NCBI GenBank assembly: GCA_024682415.1 | Contig: JAIKZG010000013.1 | Span: 87,219 to 151,218 of the forward strand | Direction of reading: 5' to 3' | Length of the DNA: 64,000 bases | DNA from: Prevotella sp. | GTDB taxonomy: Bacteria; Bacteroidota; Bacteroidia; Bacteroidales; Bacteroidaceae | In this document: positions 16,271 through 24,615 of the stretch, piece after piece | How positions within the stretch are numbered: position 1 is the stretch's first letter | How the letters are laid out: every line of letters starts with the position of its first letter | Notes under the pieces: model-generated | The model's input: the letters and a program-made list of their open reading frames with translations, nothing else | What the model was told of the DNA's origin: nothing | Database searches by the model: none | Made by a program: the position numbers and the translations under genes

Positions 16271-17527
16271 ATGGCATATTTATTTTCATCAGAATCAGTT
16301 TCTGAAGGACATCCTGATAAGGTGTCAGACCAGATTTCAGACGCTCTTCTCGATCAGTTCCTTGCCTATGACGACAAGGCACACTGTGCAATCGAAACGT
16401 TCTGCACGACAGGACAGGTTGTAATTATGGGCGAAGTACGCTCAGAAGAATATGTTGACTTGCAAACCGTTGCCCGCAACACCATCAACAGAATCGGTTA
16501 CACCAAGGCCGATTATCAGTTTGACGGTAACAGCTGCGGTATTCTTACTGCCATTCACGAACAGAGCGACGATATCAATCGTGGCGTAAGCCGTGAGGAG
16601 GAAGAAAATCAGGGAGCAGGCGACCAGGGCATGATGTTTGGTTACGCTATCAATGAAACTGAGAGTTATATGCCAGTTTCACTTGATTTGGCTCATCTCA
16701 TCATGCGTACTCTTGCCGACATTCGCAAGGAAGGCAAGGAGATGACATATCTCCGTCCCGACTCTAAGAGTCAGGTGACGGTGGAATACAGCGACGACAA
16801 TATTCCACAGCGTATTGATACTATTGTGGTGTCTACTCAGCACGACGAGTTTGACAGCGACGACGAGAAGATGCTTGCCAAAATCCGTGAGGATGTGCTT
16901 AACATCCTTATGCCTCGCGTGAAGGCGCAGTGCGGTGAGAAGATTCTCGCCCTGTTTAACGACGACATCAAGTATTTCGTAAATCCTACGGGCAAATTCG
17001 TTATCGGTGGCCCTCATGGCGACACAGGTCTGACAGGACGTAAGATTATCGTGGATACTTATGGCGGCAAGGGCGCTCACGGTGGTGGCGCGTTCTCAGG
17101 TAAAGATCCAAGTAAGGTAGACCGTTCGGCTGCTTACATGGCACGCTACATTGCCAAGAATATGGTTGCTGCTGGTATCAGCGACGAAGCGCTCGTGCAG
17201 CTTGCTTATGCTATCGGTGTGGCAGAGCCGGTGAGCGTTTATGTGAACACTTATGGTCGCAGTCATGTGAATATGACCGACGGTGAGATTGCCGACAAGA
17301 TAAAGGGTATGTTCGACTTGCGTCCTAAGGCAATAGAGCGTATTTTGAAGCTCCGTCAGCCGATGTATCTCGAAACCGCTGCTTATGGACACATGGGCAG
17401 AAAGAATGAGGTGGTAGAGAAGACATTCACAAGCCGTTACCATGAGAAGAAGACAATGCAGATTGAATTGTTCACATGGGAGAAGCTCGACCAGGTGGAT
17501 CGCCTGAAAGAGGCTTTCGGTCTGTAA
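16271..17527 (+). CDS. metK: S-adenosylmethionine synthetase
   Basis: The enzyme condenses ATP and methionine into S-adenosylmethionine, releasing phosphate and diphosphate. The 418-residue protein shows all the hallmarks: [20 protein letters not shown] at the N-terminus, the [12 protein letters not shown] loop near residue 115, and the glycine-rich [19 protein letters not shown] loop. Length is as expected for Bacteroidetes. It has its own promoter and terminator, so it appears monocistronic. No SAM-sensing riboswitch is visible in the 40-base leader. Confidence 0.98.
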   Translation: MAYLFSSESVSEGHPDKVSDQISDALLDQFLAYDDKAHCAIETFCTTGQVVIMGEVRSEEYVDLQTVARNTINRIGYTKADYQFDGNSCGILTAIHEQSDDINRGVSREEEENQGAGDQGMMFGYAINETESYMPVSLDLAHLIMRTLADIRKEGKEMTYLRPDSKSQVTVEYSDDNIPQRIDTIVVSTQHDEFDSDDEKMLAKIREDVLNILMPRVKAQCGEKILALFNDDIKYFVNPTGKFVIGGPHGDTGLTGRKIIVDTYGGKGAHGGGAFSGKDPSKVDRSAAYMARYIAKNMVAAGISDEALVQLAYAIGVAEPVSVYVNTYGRSHVNMTDGEIADKIKGMFDLRPKAIERILKLRQPMYLETAAYGHMGRKNEVVEKTFTSRYHEKKTMQIELFTWEKLDQVDRLKEAFGL

Positions 17528-17564
17528 TCGGGAAAACGTATATCAAGAAAACATAATCATAACT

Positions 17565-17605
17565 CCACATTGTTCTTTCATTATGAAAAGGGCAATGTGG
17601 TTTTT
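17565..17605 (+). terminator. metK terminator
   Basis: CCACATTG (17565-17572) pairs with CAATGTGG (17593-17600) and is followed by TTTTT. Confidence 0.85.
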
Positions 17606-17623
17606 ACTTAATCGAAATTGAGA

Positions 17624-18643
17624 ATGTATTCGCAGGAAACGCAAGATTCAATATCTGCCGCTGAGCAGGTGGAGGCGGGAGCGCAGAATTACAAGAAGCA
17701 TAGCGAGCCTACGCCTGCCGAGATATTGAGCTGGCTGCCTAAATCGGCAACGCCGGAACAGCAAGACTCGGCAATACAGGCGCACATAAAGCAGCAACCT
17801 ATACATTGGAGCAGCGAGCCAGATACTCTCCATATGCCCGGCTTTCCTAAGGGCAAAAGCATGAAGGAGGTGAGCTTGCCGCAGTATTATCGTGAGTCTT
17901 ACTTCTCTAAAAGCCCGATGTTTCATCCTGAGCTTCAGGGCGGAAGAGTGGGAGTGGCAGGCGACCCTATTCCTTATACCATTGCCGGCGACAATGTGAT
18001 GACGGCGGTGCTTATAGCCTGCTTTGTGCTTACGCTGCTTACATTGGCGAGATTTAGCTATCTCGTGGGCAGGCAGTTTAAGAGCTTCTTCTACTCTGCG
18101 GAGCGTGATGCCGACACTACAGAAACTACGGGTGAGTATGAATTTCAGCTCTTGTTGGGATTGCAGTCGTGCTTGCTCATGTCGATGGTATTCTTCTTCT
18201 ATACCAATTCGCCTATTTCGGGCACGTTTATAGTTCAGCAGTATTCCATCATAGGGATATTCACGGCTATCATCGCGGCTTATTTCCTGATAAAATCCAT
18301 GGTCTACGGCATTGTGAACATAACGTTCTTCGGTGGTAGAAAAAACTTACAATGGATGCGCTCTTTCCTGTTTATAGCGGCAATGGAAGGTATATTTTTA
18401 TTCCCTGCCGTTATGCTGTTGGCGTATTTTGATATGTCGGTGAAAACGGTGTTCATTTATTCTGTGGCAGTGGTGGGATTGTTTAAATTCCTTGCTTTTT
18501 GCAAGTCGTATTCAATCTTTTTTGCCCATAGGCGTGGCGGACTGCAAAATATTTTGTACTTTTGTGCCCTTGAAGTTGTGCCTCTCGCAGCCTTGTGGGG
18601 ATTTTTGCAGGTGGCAAGTGAATATTTAAAAGTAAACATTTAG
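17624..18643 (+). CDS. DUF4271 membrane protein
   Basis: The track starts this ORF at a TTG (17618). The ATG at 17624 (MYSQETQDS) is the likelier start, giving 339 residues. The first 120 residues are soluble and polar. Several membrane segments follow (about 128-148, 176-195, 203-223, 246-266, 270-290 and 312-332). The protein matches DUF4271, a Bacteroidetes family of unknown function that is regularly found directly before hemD. Here only 4 bases separate the two genes, so they are co-transcribed. Some link to uroporphyrinogen synthase or the envelope is possible but not shown. Confidence 0.85.
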   Translation: MYSQETQDSISAAEQVEAGAQNYKKHSEPTPAEILSWLPKSATPEQQDSAIQAHIKQQPIHWSSEPDTLHMPGFPKGKSMKEVSLPQYYRESYFSKSPMFHPELQGGRVGVAGDPIPYTIAGDNVMTAVLIACFVLTLLTLARFSYLVGRQFKSFFYSAERDADTTETTGEYEFQLLLGLQSCLLMSMVFFFYTNSPISGTFIVQQYSIIGIFTAIIAAYFLIKSMVYGIVNITFFGGRKNLQWMRSFLFIAAMEGIFLFPAVMLLAYFDMSVKTVFIYSVAVVGLFKFLAFCKSYSIFFAHRRGGLQNILYFCALEVVPLAALWGFLQVASEYLKVNI

Positions 18644-18647
18644 AACA

Positions 18648-19394
18648 ATGATAAAGAAGATACTGGTATCTCAACCGAAACCGTCAAGTGAGAAATCACC
18701 ATACTACGATATCCAAAACAAGTATGGTGTGGAGTGTGTCTTTCGTCCATTCTTTAAGGTAGAGGGACTGTCATCAAAGGAATTCCGTCAGCAGAAAGTG
18801 AGCATTGCTGATTATACTGCTGTCGTATTCACATCGCGCCATGCCATAGATAACTTCTTTAAGCTGACTAAGGAGTTGCGTATTACAATTCCTGAGACAA
18901 TGAAGTATTTCTGCACAATCGAGACAATAGCACTTTATATTCAGAAGTACGTTCAGTATCGTAAGCGTAAGGTATTCTTCGGTACAAACGGAAAGATTGA
19001 CGGCCTTTTGCCTCAGATGATGAGACACAAGGACGAACGCTATCTCGTGCCTATGAGCAGCGTGCATACCGATGAAATCACTAATCTGCTCGATTCTAAG
19101 GGATTGAAGCACAAGGAATGCGTGATGTATCGCACGGTAAGCAACGACTTTACAGAGGAGGAAAAGAAAGACGCTGATTATGATATGCTTCTTTTCTTCA
19201 GTCCTACAGGCGTAAAGGCGTTGAAGAGCAACTTCCCTGATTTCGTACAGGGTGAAAAGGTTATCGGCGCGTTTGGACCTGCTACCGCTAAGACTGTCGT
19301 TGATCTTGGTCTGCGACTCGACTTCGGTGCTCCAAGCAAGGAATGTCCTTCAATGACAAGCGCGTTGGATGCCTATCTGAAAGAGCATAAATGA
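18648..19394 (+). CDS. hemD: Uroporphyrinogen-III synthase family protein
   Basis: HemD cyclises hydroxymethylbilane into uroporphyrinogen III, the branch point of haem and corrinoid synthesis. The 248-residue product has the two-domain layout of the family: an N-terminal VSQPKP/VFTSRHAIDNFF region (TSR being the usual conserved box), and a C-terminal FFSPTGVKALKSNFP and VIGAFGPATAKTVVDLGL that fit the synthase signature. Sequence conservation in HemD is low, so the call rests on these motifs. The stop overlaps the rnpA start by 4 bases (ATGA), implying translational coupling. No other haem genes are in the window. Confidence 0.85.
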   Translation: MIKKILVSQPKPSSEKSPYYDIQNKYGVECVFRPFFKVEGLSSKEFRQQKVSIADYTAVVFTSRHAIDNFFKLTKELRITIPETMKYFCTIETIALYIQKYVQYRKRKVFFGTNGKIDGLLPQMMRHKDERYLVPMSSVHTDEITNLLDSKGLKHKECVMYRTVSNDFTEEEKKDADYDMLLFFSPTGVKALKSNFPDFVQGEKVIGAFGPATAKTVVDLGLRLDFGAPSKECPSMTSALDAYLKEHK

Positions 19395-19864
19395 TTTTGG
19401 CAGACAACAATAGAAACACATTGGCAAAGAGAGAGCGCATAAATAGCTTGAAACAGCTTGAGGTGCTCTTCGACAGAAGCGGCAGCTTGTCACTGTCGTC
19501 TTTCCCTTTGCGTGTGGTCTATCGTGTTGTGGCTCGTGGTGAGAATGAACCATTGGTTCAGATGCTGATAAGCGTTCCTAAAAAGCATCTGCACAGAGCG
19601 GTGAAGCGTAATAAGGTGAAGCGACAGGTGCGCGCAGCCTACCGCGTGAACAAGCATGGGCTTATAAGCTATTTCGAGACTGTTAATAACAGGTTGGCTG
19701 CCACTGGAAAAGATGGCAATGCTGATAGCGAGATGAAACGTGAGGGGGTGGACTTGGCTTTTATATGGCTAAGCGACGACCTCTATGAATCATCAGTAGT
19801 TGAGCGTCGTGTGGTTAATTTGCTTGACCGCTTGCAGGAACGTCTTGCTAAATCTACGAATTAA
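19391..19864 (+). CDS. rnpA: Ribonuclease P protein component
   Basis: RnpA is the basic protein cofactor that helps the RNase P RNA mature tRNA 5' ends. The 157-residue product has the diagnostic RNR stretch KKHLHRAVKRNKVKRQVRAAYRVNK (about 60-84), preceded by RVVYRVVARGE. It is longer than most RnpA (about 110-130 residues) because of an insert around residues 98-120 (RLAATGKDGNADSEMKREG). Translation probably couples to hemD through the overlapping ATGA. yidD follows after 29 bases, the usual rnpA-yidD order. Confidence 0.93.
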   Translation: MILADNNRNTLAKRERINSLKQLEVLFDRSGSLSLSSFPLRVVYRVVARGENEPLVQMLISVPKKHLHRAVKRNKVKRQVRAAYRVNKHGLISYFETVNNRLAATGKDGNADSEMKREGVDLAFIWLSDDLYESSVVERRVVNLLDRLQERLAKSTN

Positions 19865-19893
19865 TCTTCCCGATAAAGTTTTTAACGTGAATT

Positions 19894-20148
19894 ATGGCGG
19901 CTGCATTTCATAACATATTGCGTTGTTTTGCTCATAATGCAGTTAAAATCTTAGTGCTGCCTATAATATTCTACCAAAAGTTTATTAGCCCTTACACCCC
20001 TCCTTCATGCAGATTTGTTCCGACATGCTCGGAATACGCTAAGCAGGCGTTGAAGAAACATGGCCCTATAAAAGGGTTGGGGCTGGCTATATGGCGCATA
20101 TTGAGGTGTAATCCGTGGGGAGGAAGCGGTTATGATCCTGTTCCATAG
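19894..20148 (+). CDS. yidD: Membrane protein insertion efficiency factor YidD
   Basis: The 84-residue protein carries the full YidD signature: [33 protein letters not shown], then [18 protein letters not shown]. The three conserved cysteines lie in SCRFVPTC and RCNPW. YidD assists YidC-dependent insertion of inner-membrane proteins and is usually encoded beside rnpA, as here. An amphipathic N-terminus ([17 protein letters not shown]) probably associates with the membrane. Confidence 0.96.
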   Translation: MAAAFHNILRCFAHNAVKILVLPIIFYQKFISPYTPPSCRFVPTCSEYAKQALKKHGPIKGLGLAIWRILRCNPWGGSGYDPVP

Positions 20149-20228
20149 GAGATCATGCCTTGGGATATTCTCACGCGTGTACATATAATATATATAAATT
20201 GCGTATAAAATAATAAATAGATACAGAG

Positions 20229-21527
20229 ATGAAAAATTTCGTTGAAGAATTGAAGTGGCGCGGCATGCTGTCACAGATAATGCCGGGCACAGAGGAGTTT
20301 CTTAATAAAGAGATGACTTCGGCTTATCTTGGTACAGACCCTACTGCCGATTCTCTGCATATAGGACACCTCACAGGTATTATGATGCTGCGTCATCTGC
20401 AGCGTTGCGGTCATAAGCCATATTTGCTCGTCGGCGGTGCTACCGGTATGATTGGCGACCCTTCAGGAAAGAGTCAGGAGCGCAACTTGCTTGATGCTGA
20501 AACATTGTATCACAATCAAGAGTGCATCAAGGCACAGGTTTCAAGATTCCTTGATTTCGACTCAAAGGACGCTAACGCAGCAGTCTTGGTAAATAACTAC
20601 GACTGGATGAAAGATTTCTCTTTTCTCGATTTCGTGCGTGAGATAGGTAAGCACATCACCGTGAACTACATGATGGCAAAGGAGAGCGTGCAGAAGCGTC
20701 TTAACGGTGAGGCTCGCGATGGTTTGTCGTTCACAGAGTTTACTTATCAGCTTCTTCAGGGATATGACTTCTTGTATCTGTATCAGCATCATGGCGTAAA
20801 ACTCCAGCTTGGCGGTAACGACCAGTGGGGCAACATGACGACCGGTGCTGAGCTTATACGTCGTACTCTCGGTGTAGAGAACAATGCTTATGCTTTGACC
20901 TGCCCACTTATCACAAAGGCAGACGGCACTAAGTTTGGCAAGAGTGAGGGCGGCAATGTATGGCTTGATCGTAATCGTACTACTCCATATAAGTTCTATC
21001 AGTTCTGGCTCAACGTAAGCGATGTAGACGCAGAGCGTTACATTAAGATTTTCACTTCTTTGCAGAAGGACGAAATCGACGCTTTGATAGAGGAACATCG
21101 TCAGGATCCGGGTCGCCGTGTGCTTCAGAAGCGTCTTGCTGACGAGGTAACCGTGATGGTTCACTCACAGGAGGATCTCGATATGGCTAAGGAGGCAAGT
21201 AACATCCTCTTCGGCAAGGCTACAAAGGACAGCTTGCAGAAACTCGACGAGGCTACATTGCTGAGTGTGTTTGACGGCGTGCCTCATTACGAGATTGGTA
21301 AAGACCAGCTCGGACAGACTGCCATCGACTTGTTTAATCAGGATGGAATGGAGATATTCCCAAGCAAGAGCGAAATGCGTAAGCTCGTTAAGGGTGGTGG
21401 CGTTTCATTGAACAAGGAAAAGCTCCAGGCTTTCGATCGCCCAGTTACTTCGGAAGACTTAATTGACGGTAAATATTTGCTTGTTCAGCGTGGCAAGAAA
21501 AACTATTATCTCGTCACTGTCAAATAA
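20229..21527 (+). CDS. tyrS: Tyrosyl-tRNA synthetase
   Basis: TyrS charges tRNA-Tyr with tyrosine in an ATP-dependent reaction. The 432-residue protein has the class I HIGH box as HIGHL (within [12 protein letters not shown]), the tyrosine-binding [24 protein letters not shown], and the KMSKS equivalent [11 protein letters not shown]-terminal S4-like RNA-binding domain ends the chain ([17 protein letters not shown]). The gene is about 80 bases after yidD with no clear terminator between, so it may be read with the DUF4271-hemD-rnpA-yidD operon. No T-box is visible. A tRNA-Tyr is encoded later in the window. Confidence 0.97.
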   Translation: MKNFVEELKWRGMLSQIMPGTEEFLNKEMTSAYLGTDPTADSLHIGHLTGIMMLRHLQRCGHKPYLLVGGATGMIGDPSGKSQERNLLDAETLYHNQECIKAQVSRFLDFDSKDANAAVLVNNYDWMKDFSFLDFVREIGKHITVNYMMAKESVQKRLNGEARDGLSFTEFTYQLLQGYDFLYLYQHHGVKLQLGGNDQWGNMTTGAELIRRTLGVENNAYALTCPLITKADGTKFGKSEGGNVWLDRNRTTPYKFYQFWLNVSDVDAERYIKIFTSLQKDEIDALIEEHRQDPGRRVLQKRLADEVTVMVHSQEDLDMAKEASNILFGKATKDSLQKLDEATLLSVFDGVPHYEIGKDQLGQTAIDLFNQDGMEIFPSKSEMRKLVKGGGVSLNKEKLQAFDRPVTSEDLIDGKYLLVQRGKKNYYLVTVK

Positions 21528-21545
21528 TAAAAAGTAGAGCAAAAA

Positions 21546-21577
21546 TTTGGTGGCTGCATAAAAAAGCACTACCTTTG
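21546..21577 (+). promoter_or_regulatory. tRNA-Gln promoter
   Basis: TTTG (21546-21549) and TACCTTTG (21570-21577) are separated by 20 bases. The tRNA begins 19 bases after the -7 box. Confidence 0.85.
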
Positions 21578-21596
21578 CACTACTTTACCGAATGAT

Positions 21597-21666
21597 TGTC
21601 CTATGGTGTAATGGTAGCACTACAGTTTTTGGTTCTGTCAGTGGTGGTTCGAGTCCGCCTGGGACA
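21597..21666 (+). tRNA. tRNA-Gln (anticodon TTG)
   Basis: TGTCCTA at the 5' end pairs with TGGGACA at the 3' end. The T-arm GGTTCGAGTCC is intact and the anticodon loop reads TTTTGGT with TTG in the anticodon position. No CCA is encoded. A perfect intrinsic terminator follows. Confidence 0.95.
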
Positions 21667-21670
21667 ACAG

Positions 21671-21704
21671 AAAGAGTTCATCTTGCAAAAGATGAGCTCT
21701 TTTT
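21671..21704 (+). terminator. tRNA-Gln terminator
   Basis: AAAGAGTTCATCTT pairs with AAGATGAGCTCTTT around a short GCAA loop (one T-G wobble), followed by T residues. Confidence 0.88.
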
Positions 21705-21755
21705 GCATTTTATTATGTCTGGGAAATGGGCGTTTCCCACGAAAATGTGGGCAAT

Positions 21756-21788
21756 AAAAAAGCCCGAAGCCGTGTGGCTCCGAGCTTT
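21756..21788 (-). terminator. hup terminator
   Basis: On the minus strand AAAGCTCGGAGCC pairs with GGCTTCGGGCTTT, and the stem ends in a TTTTTT run. It begins 26 bases after the HU stop. Confidence 0.85.
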
Positions 21789-21813
21789 AAAGCTGTTAGT
21801 ATCTTATAGTTGA

Positions 21814-22086
21814 TTACTGAATAGCGTCAGCGAGTTCAGCACCTGCCTTGAACTTAGCAACTTTCTTAGCAGCAATCTTAATCTTCTGCTTTGTTGCTGG
21901 GTTGATACCCTCGCGAGCTGGACGCTCATTAACAGAGAATGTACCGAAGCCAATCAACTGAACCTTGTCACCTGCAACCAAAGCTTCCTTCAAAGCTTCT
22001 GTAGTTGCGTCCAATGCCTTCTTTGCATCAACCTTGCTGAGACCTGCTTTTGCAGCAATCTTCTCTACCAATTCTGTCTTATTCAT
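21814..22086 (-). CDS. HU family DNA-binding protein
   Basis: HU is a small dimeric histone-like protein that bends and compacts DNA. The 90-residue length and sequence are canonical: MNKTELVEKIAAKAGLSK, then GDKVQLIGFGTFSVNERPAR and the DNA-binding arm GINPATKQKIKI. The gene is convergent with tRNA-Gln and divergent from the rhomboid gene. It has a TATATTTG box upstream and a strong terminator. Confidence 0.97.
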   Translation of the reverse strand: MNKTELVEKIAAKAGLSKVDAKKALDATTEALKEALVAGDKVQLIGFGTFSVNERPAREGINPATKQKIKIAAKKVAKFKAGAELADAIQ

Positions 22087-22177
22087 AATTTGTTAGTTTA
22101 TTGATTAATAATTGTATGTCTATCAATGTATATATCAATTGAATGTCAAATGATTGTTTTTAGATAGTTTCCAATAG

Positions 22178-22208
22178 CAAATATACACGAAACATTTTAT
22201 AAAACAAG
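22178..22208 (-). promoter_or_regulatory. HU gene promoter
   Basis: The minus strand reads TATATTTG (22178-22185) with an imperfect -33 CTTG at 22205-22208, 19 bases upstream. The leader would be about 85 bases. Confidence 0.6.
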
Positions 22209-22355
22209 CAAAAAAACAAAAAAAATAAAGTTTTATGGCAAAAAAAGCCCCGCATCCCCTTATTTCATGCCTTTTAACAGATATTTTTATTAAATTTGCG
22301 TGCAATTCGTAGATGGTCGTCCGTTTGCGATTTTAACGGATATAATAATACATAT

Positions 22356-23279
22356 ATGTTTAGAATACCGACAATTACACGTAATCTTCTTATAATTAAT
22401 GTTATCGCTTATCTGGCAATGACTGTACTTGGAAGCAGGGTGGATTTGAATGATGTTCTCGGACTTCATTTCTTTCGCGCTTCCGATTTTCAGCTTTACC
22501 AGCTTTTCACCTATATGTTTATGCATGCCAGTCTGCAACATCTGTTTTTTAATATGTTTGCGTTGTGGATGTTCGGATGTGTGGTGGAAAACGTATGGGG
22601 ACCGAAGAAATTCCTGCTTTATTATATGGTCTGTGGCGTGGGCGCAGGCCTGTTGCAGGAGGCGACGCAATATTGCAGTTTTATTGCCGAGGGACTGACT
22701 AATTATGATGCAGTGAGCCTGGATGGCTACAGAATGGCTATGGGTGATTATCTCAATCGCTGGACCACGGTGGGTGCTTCGGGCGCTATATATGGCGTGC
22801 TGCTTGCTTTCGGCATGCTTTTCCCTGAGGACCGCATCTTTATTTTCCCATTGCCTATACCTATTAAGGCGAAATGGTTCGTTTGCATATATGTGGGCGT
22901 AGAGTTGTTCTCGGCGCTTGGCTCTACAGACACCAATGTGGCTCATTTCGCTCATCTCGGTGGTATGCTGTTCGGCTATATCCTTATACGCTATTGGCAG
23001 AAGCATTCATATTATGGTGAGGATTACGGACTGGGTAGAGGGCGACAGTTCTTTGACAACTTGCGCAACAACTGGGAAAGACGCAGCCATAAGAAGGCTG
23101 AAATGACGGCGCATCGTGGTGGTGCTTATAACGGTCATGAAAGCGATTGGGAATATAATGCAAGAAAGAAAGCCAATCAGGAGGAGATAGATCGCATACT
23201 TGATAAAATACGCCGCAGCGGATACGACAGTCTGACCCGCGACGAGAAGCAGAGCTTATTCGATGCGAGCAAAAACTAA
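22356..23279 (+). CDS. Rhomboid family intramembrane serine protease
   Basis: The track start (22296) adds 20 residues over a TAAATTTG promoter-like region. The ATG at 22356 (MFRIPTITRN) fits the family, giving 307 residues. Membrane segments run from residue 10 to about 220. The catalytic serine is in VGASGAIYG (S142) and the partner histidine in HFAHLGG (H200). The upstream FMHASLQHLFFNMFALWMFG holds the conserved H-N pair. The C-terminus (about 230-307) is a charged cytoplasmic tail. Rhomboids cut substrates inside the membrane; the substrate is unknown. It overlaps the next gene by 17 bases. Confidence 0.92.
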   Translation: MFRIPTITRNLLIINVIAYLAMTVLGSRVDLNDVLGLHFFRASDFQLYQLFTYMFMHASLQHLFFNMFALWMFGCVVENVWGPKKFLLYYMVCGVGAGLLQEATQYCSFIAEGLTNYDAVSLDGYRMAMGDYLNRWTTVGASGAIYGVLLAFGMLFPEDRIFIFPLPIPIKAKWFVCIYVGVELFSALGSTDTNVAHFAHLGGMLFGYILIRYWQKHSYYGEDYGLGRGRQFFDNLRNNWERRSHKKAEMTAHRGGAYNGHESDWEYNARKKANQEEIDRILDKIRRSGYDSLTRDEKQSLFDASKN

Positions 23280-24378
23280 AGGATTAAAGGAAGTCACCGT
23301 GCAGATGGTGTCGGGCGCGAATATCGCTACCTTGGTGATGATGCTTCTTGTGGGATATGCCGGCAGACTTAGCCCCGTAGCTCACCCTACGCTGTCTACT
23401 CTCACGCTGGGATTTCCGCTGTTTATGCTGATAAATGTGCTGTTCGCTGTGTTTTGGCTCGTATTCAAGCCACGACGGGTGATTATACCGGTAATAGGTT
23501 TTATCGTTAGTTATGTGCCTGTAAGGGCTTATATGCCGTTGAATGTAGGTGGCGACGCGCCTGAGAAATCTATAAAGGTGCTTTCGTATAATGTAATGGC
23601 ATTCCATGACGACGGCAGTGGCGATGACGAGCTGCACCCGATAATAGATTATATTCTCAACAGCAATGCCGATATAGTGTGTCTGCAGGAGTCGAATGTT
23701 GGGGCAGGCAAGCGCGAACTGTATGATTCTCTTCTCGCCAAGACTTATCTTTATTATGACCACACTCTTGGCAATGCAGCTTACGACGAATTATCAGTTT
23801 ACAGTAAATATCCTGTCGTGAGTATTCGCCGGGTGCCGATAGAGTCGGAGCACAATATGGTGATGGCTTATGATGTGGTGATAGACGGTGATACTGTGCT
23901 CGTGGTGAACAGCCATCTGGAAACCAACGGAATGTCGGAGCATGATAAGCGCATGTTTTGCGAAATGGTGACAGGCGACGTGAAGCGCGACAGCGTAAGG
24001 GAGGAATCGGGAAAAATCTTCGCCAAGCTCACTCGCTCTAACAGTATCCGAGGGGTGCAGGCCGATGTCGTGGCTGATTATATTGAAAGCAGTGGTAGAG
24101 AGCATGTTATAGTGTGTGGCGATTTTAATTCCGACCCATTGTCGTATGCTCACAACAAAATAGGTGAGAATCTCACCGACTGCTATATAGCCACTGCCAA
24201 CGGAGTGGGGTGGTCTTATCATCGCTCGCTCATGTATTTTCGTATTGACAATATATTTTGTTCGAAATCATTTACGCCTTATGCTTGCCGTGTAGACAGC
24301 AAAATCAAGGCGAGCGATCATTATCCGATATATTGCTGGCTGAAAAAGAATAAGGCAAAGACACCTGTTATGGGATGA
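23263..24378 (+). CDS. Endonuclease/exonuclease/phosphatase-fold membrane-anchored hydrolase
   Basis: The 371-residue protein starts with about three hydrophobic segments (18-34, 46-66 and 74-92), followed by the EEP domain. Its motifs can be followed in order: LSYNVMAFH, VCLQESN (catalytic glutamate), VVNSHLETNGM, VCGDFNSDP and SDHYPIY. These supply the metal-binding and catalytic residues of the DNase I-like fold. Many Bacteroidetes carry such membrane-anchored EEP proteins directly after a rhomboid gene, as here with a 17-base overlap. The substrate could be a phosphodiester of nucleic acid or lipid; it cannot be decided from the sequence. An internal ATG (MVSGAN) is an alternative start. 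Confidence 0.88.
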   Translation: MRAKTKGLKEVTVQMVSGANIATLVMMLLVGYAGRLSPVAHPTLSTLTLGFPLFMLINVLFAVFWLVFKPRRVIIPVIGFIVSYVPVRAYMPLNVGGDAPEKSIKVLSYNVMAFHDDGSGDDELHPIIDYILNSNADIVCLQESNVGAGKRELYDSLLAKTYLYYDHTLGNAAYDELSVYSKYPVVSIRRVPIESEHNMVMAYDVVIDGDTVLVVNSHLETNGMSEHDKRMFCEMVTGDVKRDSVREESGKIFAKLTRSNSIRGVQADVVADYIESSGREHVIVCGDFNSDPLSYAHNKIGENLTDCYIATANGVGWSYHRSLMYFRIDNIFCSKSFTPYACRVDSKIKASDHYPIYCWLKKNKAKTPVMG

Positions 24379-24496
24379 ATGAAATCAGTATTGAAATTCG
24401 CATATATAGGAAGGCGCTAACATTACATGTAATGTAATTTTTTGTAATGTTTAATTCGATGCCTGGATAAAAAAGCATAATAAACAATGTGATAAA

Positions 24497-24528
24497 TTTC
24501 ATGAAATAACAAAAAAACGTTATCTTTG
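24497..24528 (+). promoter_or_regulatory. secDF promoter
   Basis: TATCTTTG (24521-24528) with a near-consensus TTTC at 24497-24500, 20 bases upstream. It leaves a leader of about 80 bases. Confidence 0.7.
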
Positions 24529-24615
24529 CACGTCATATATAGATAATGAGAAAACTCGTGAACCTCAAATTCATGAACTCGTAACCTGAAATAATATCAA
24601 ATAACTAAAATAAAA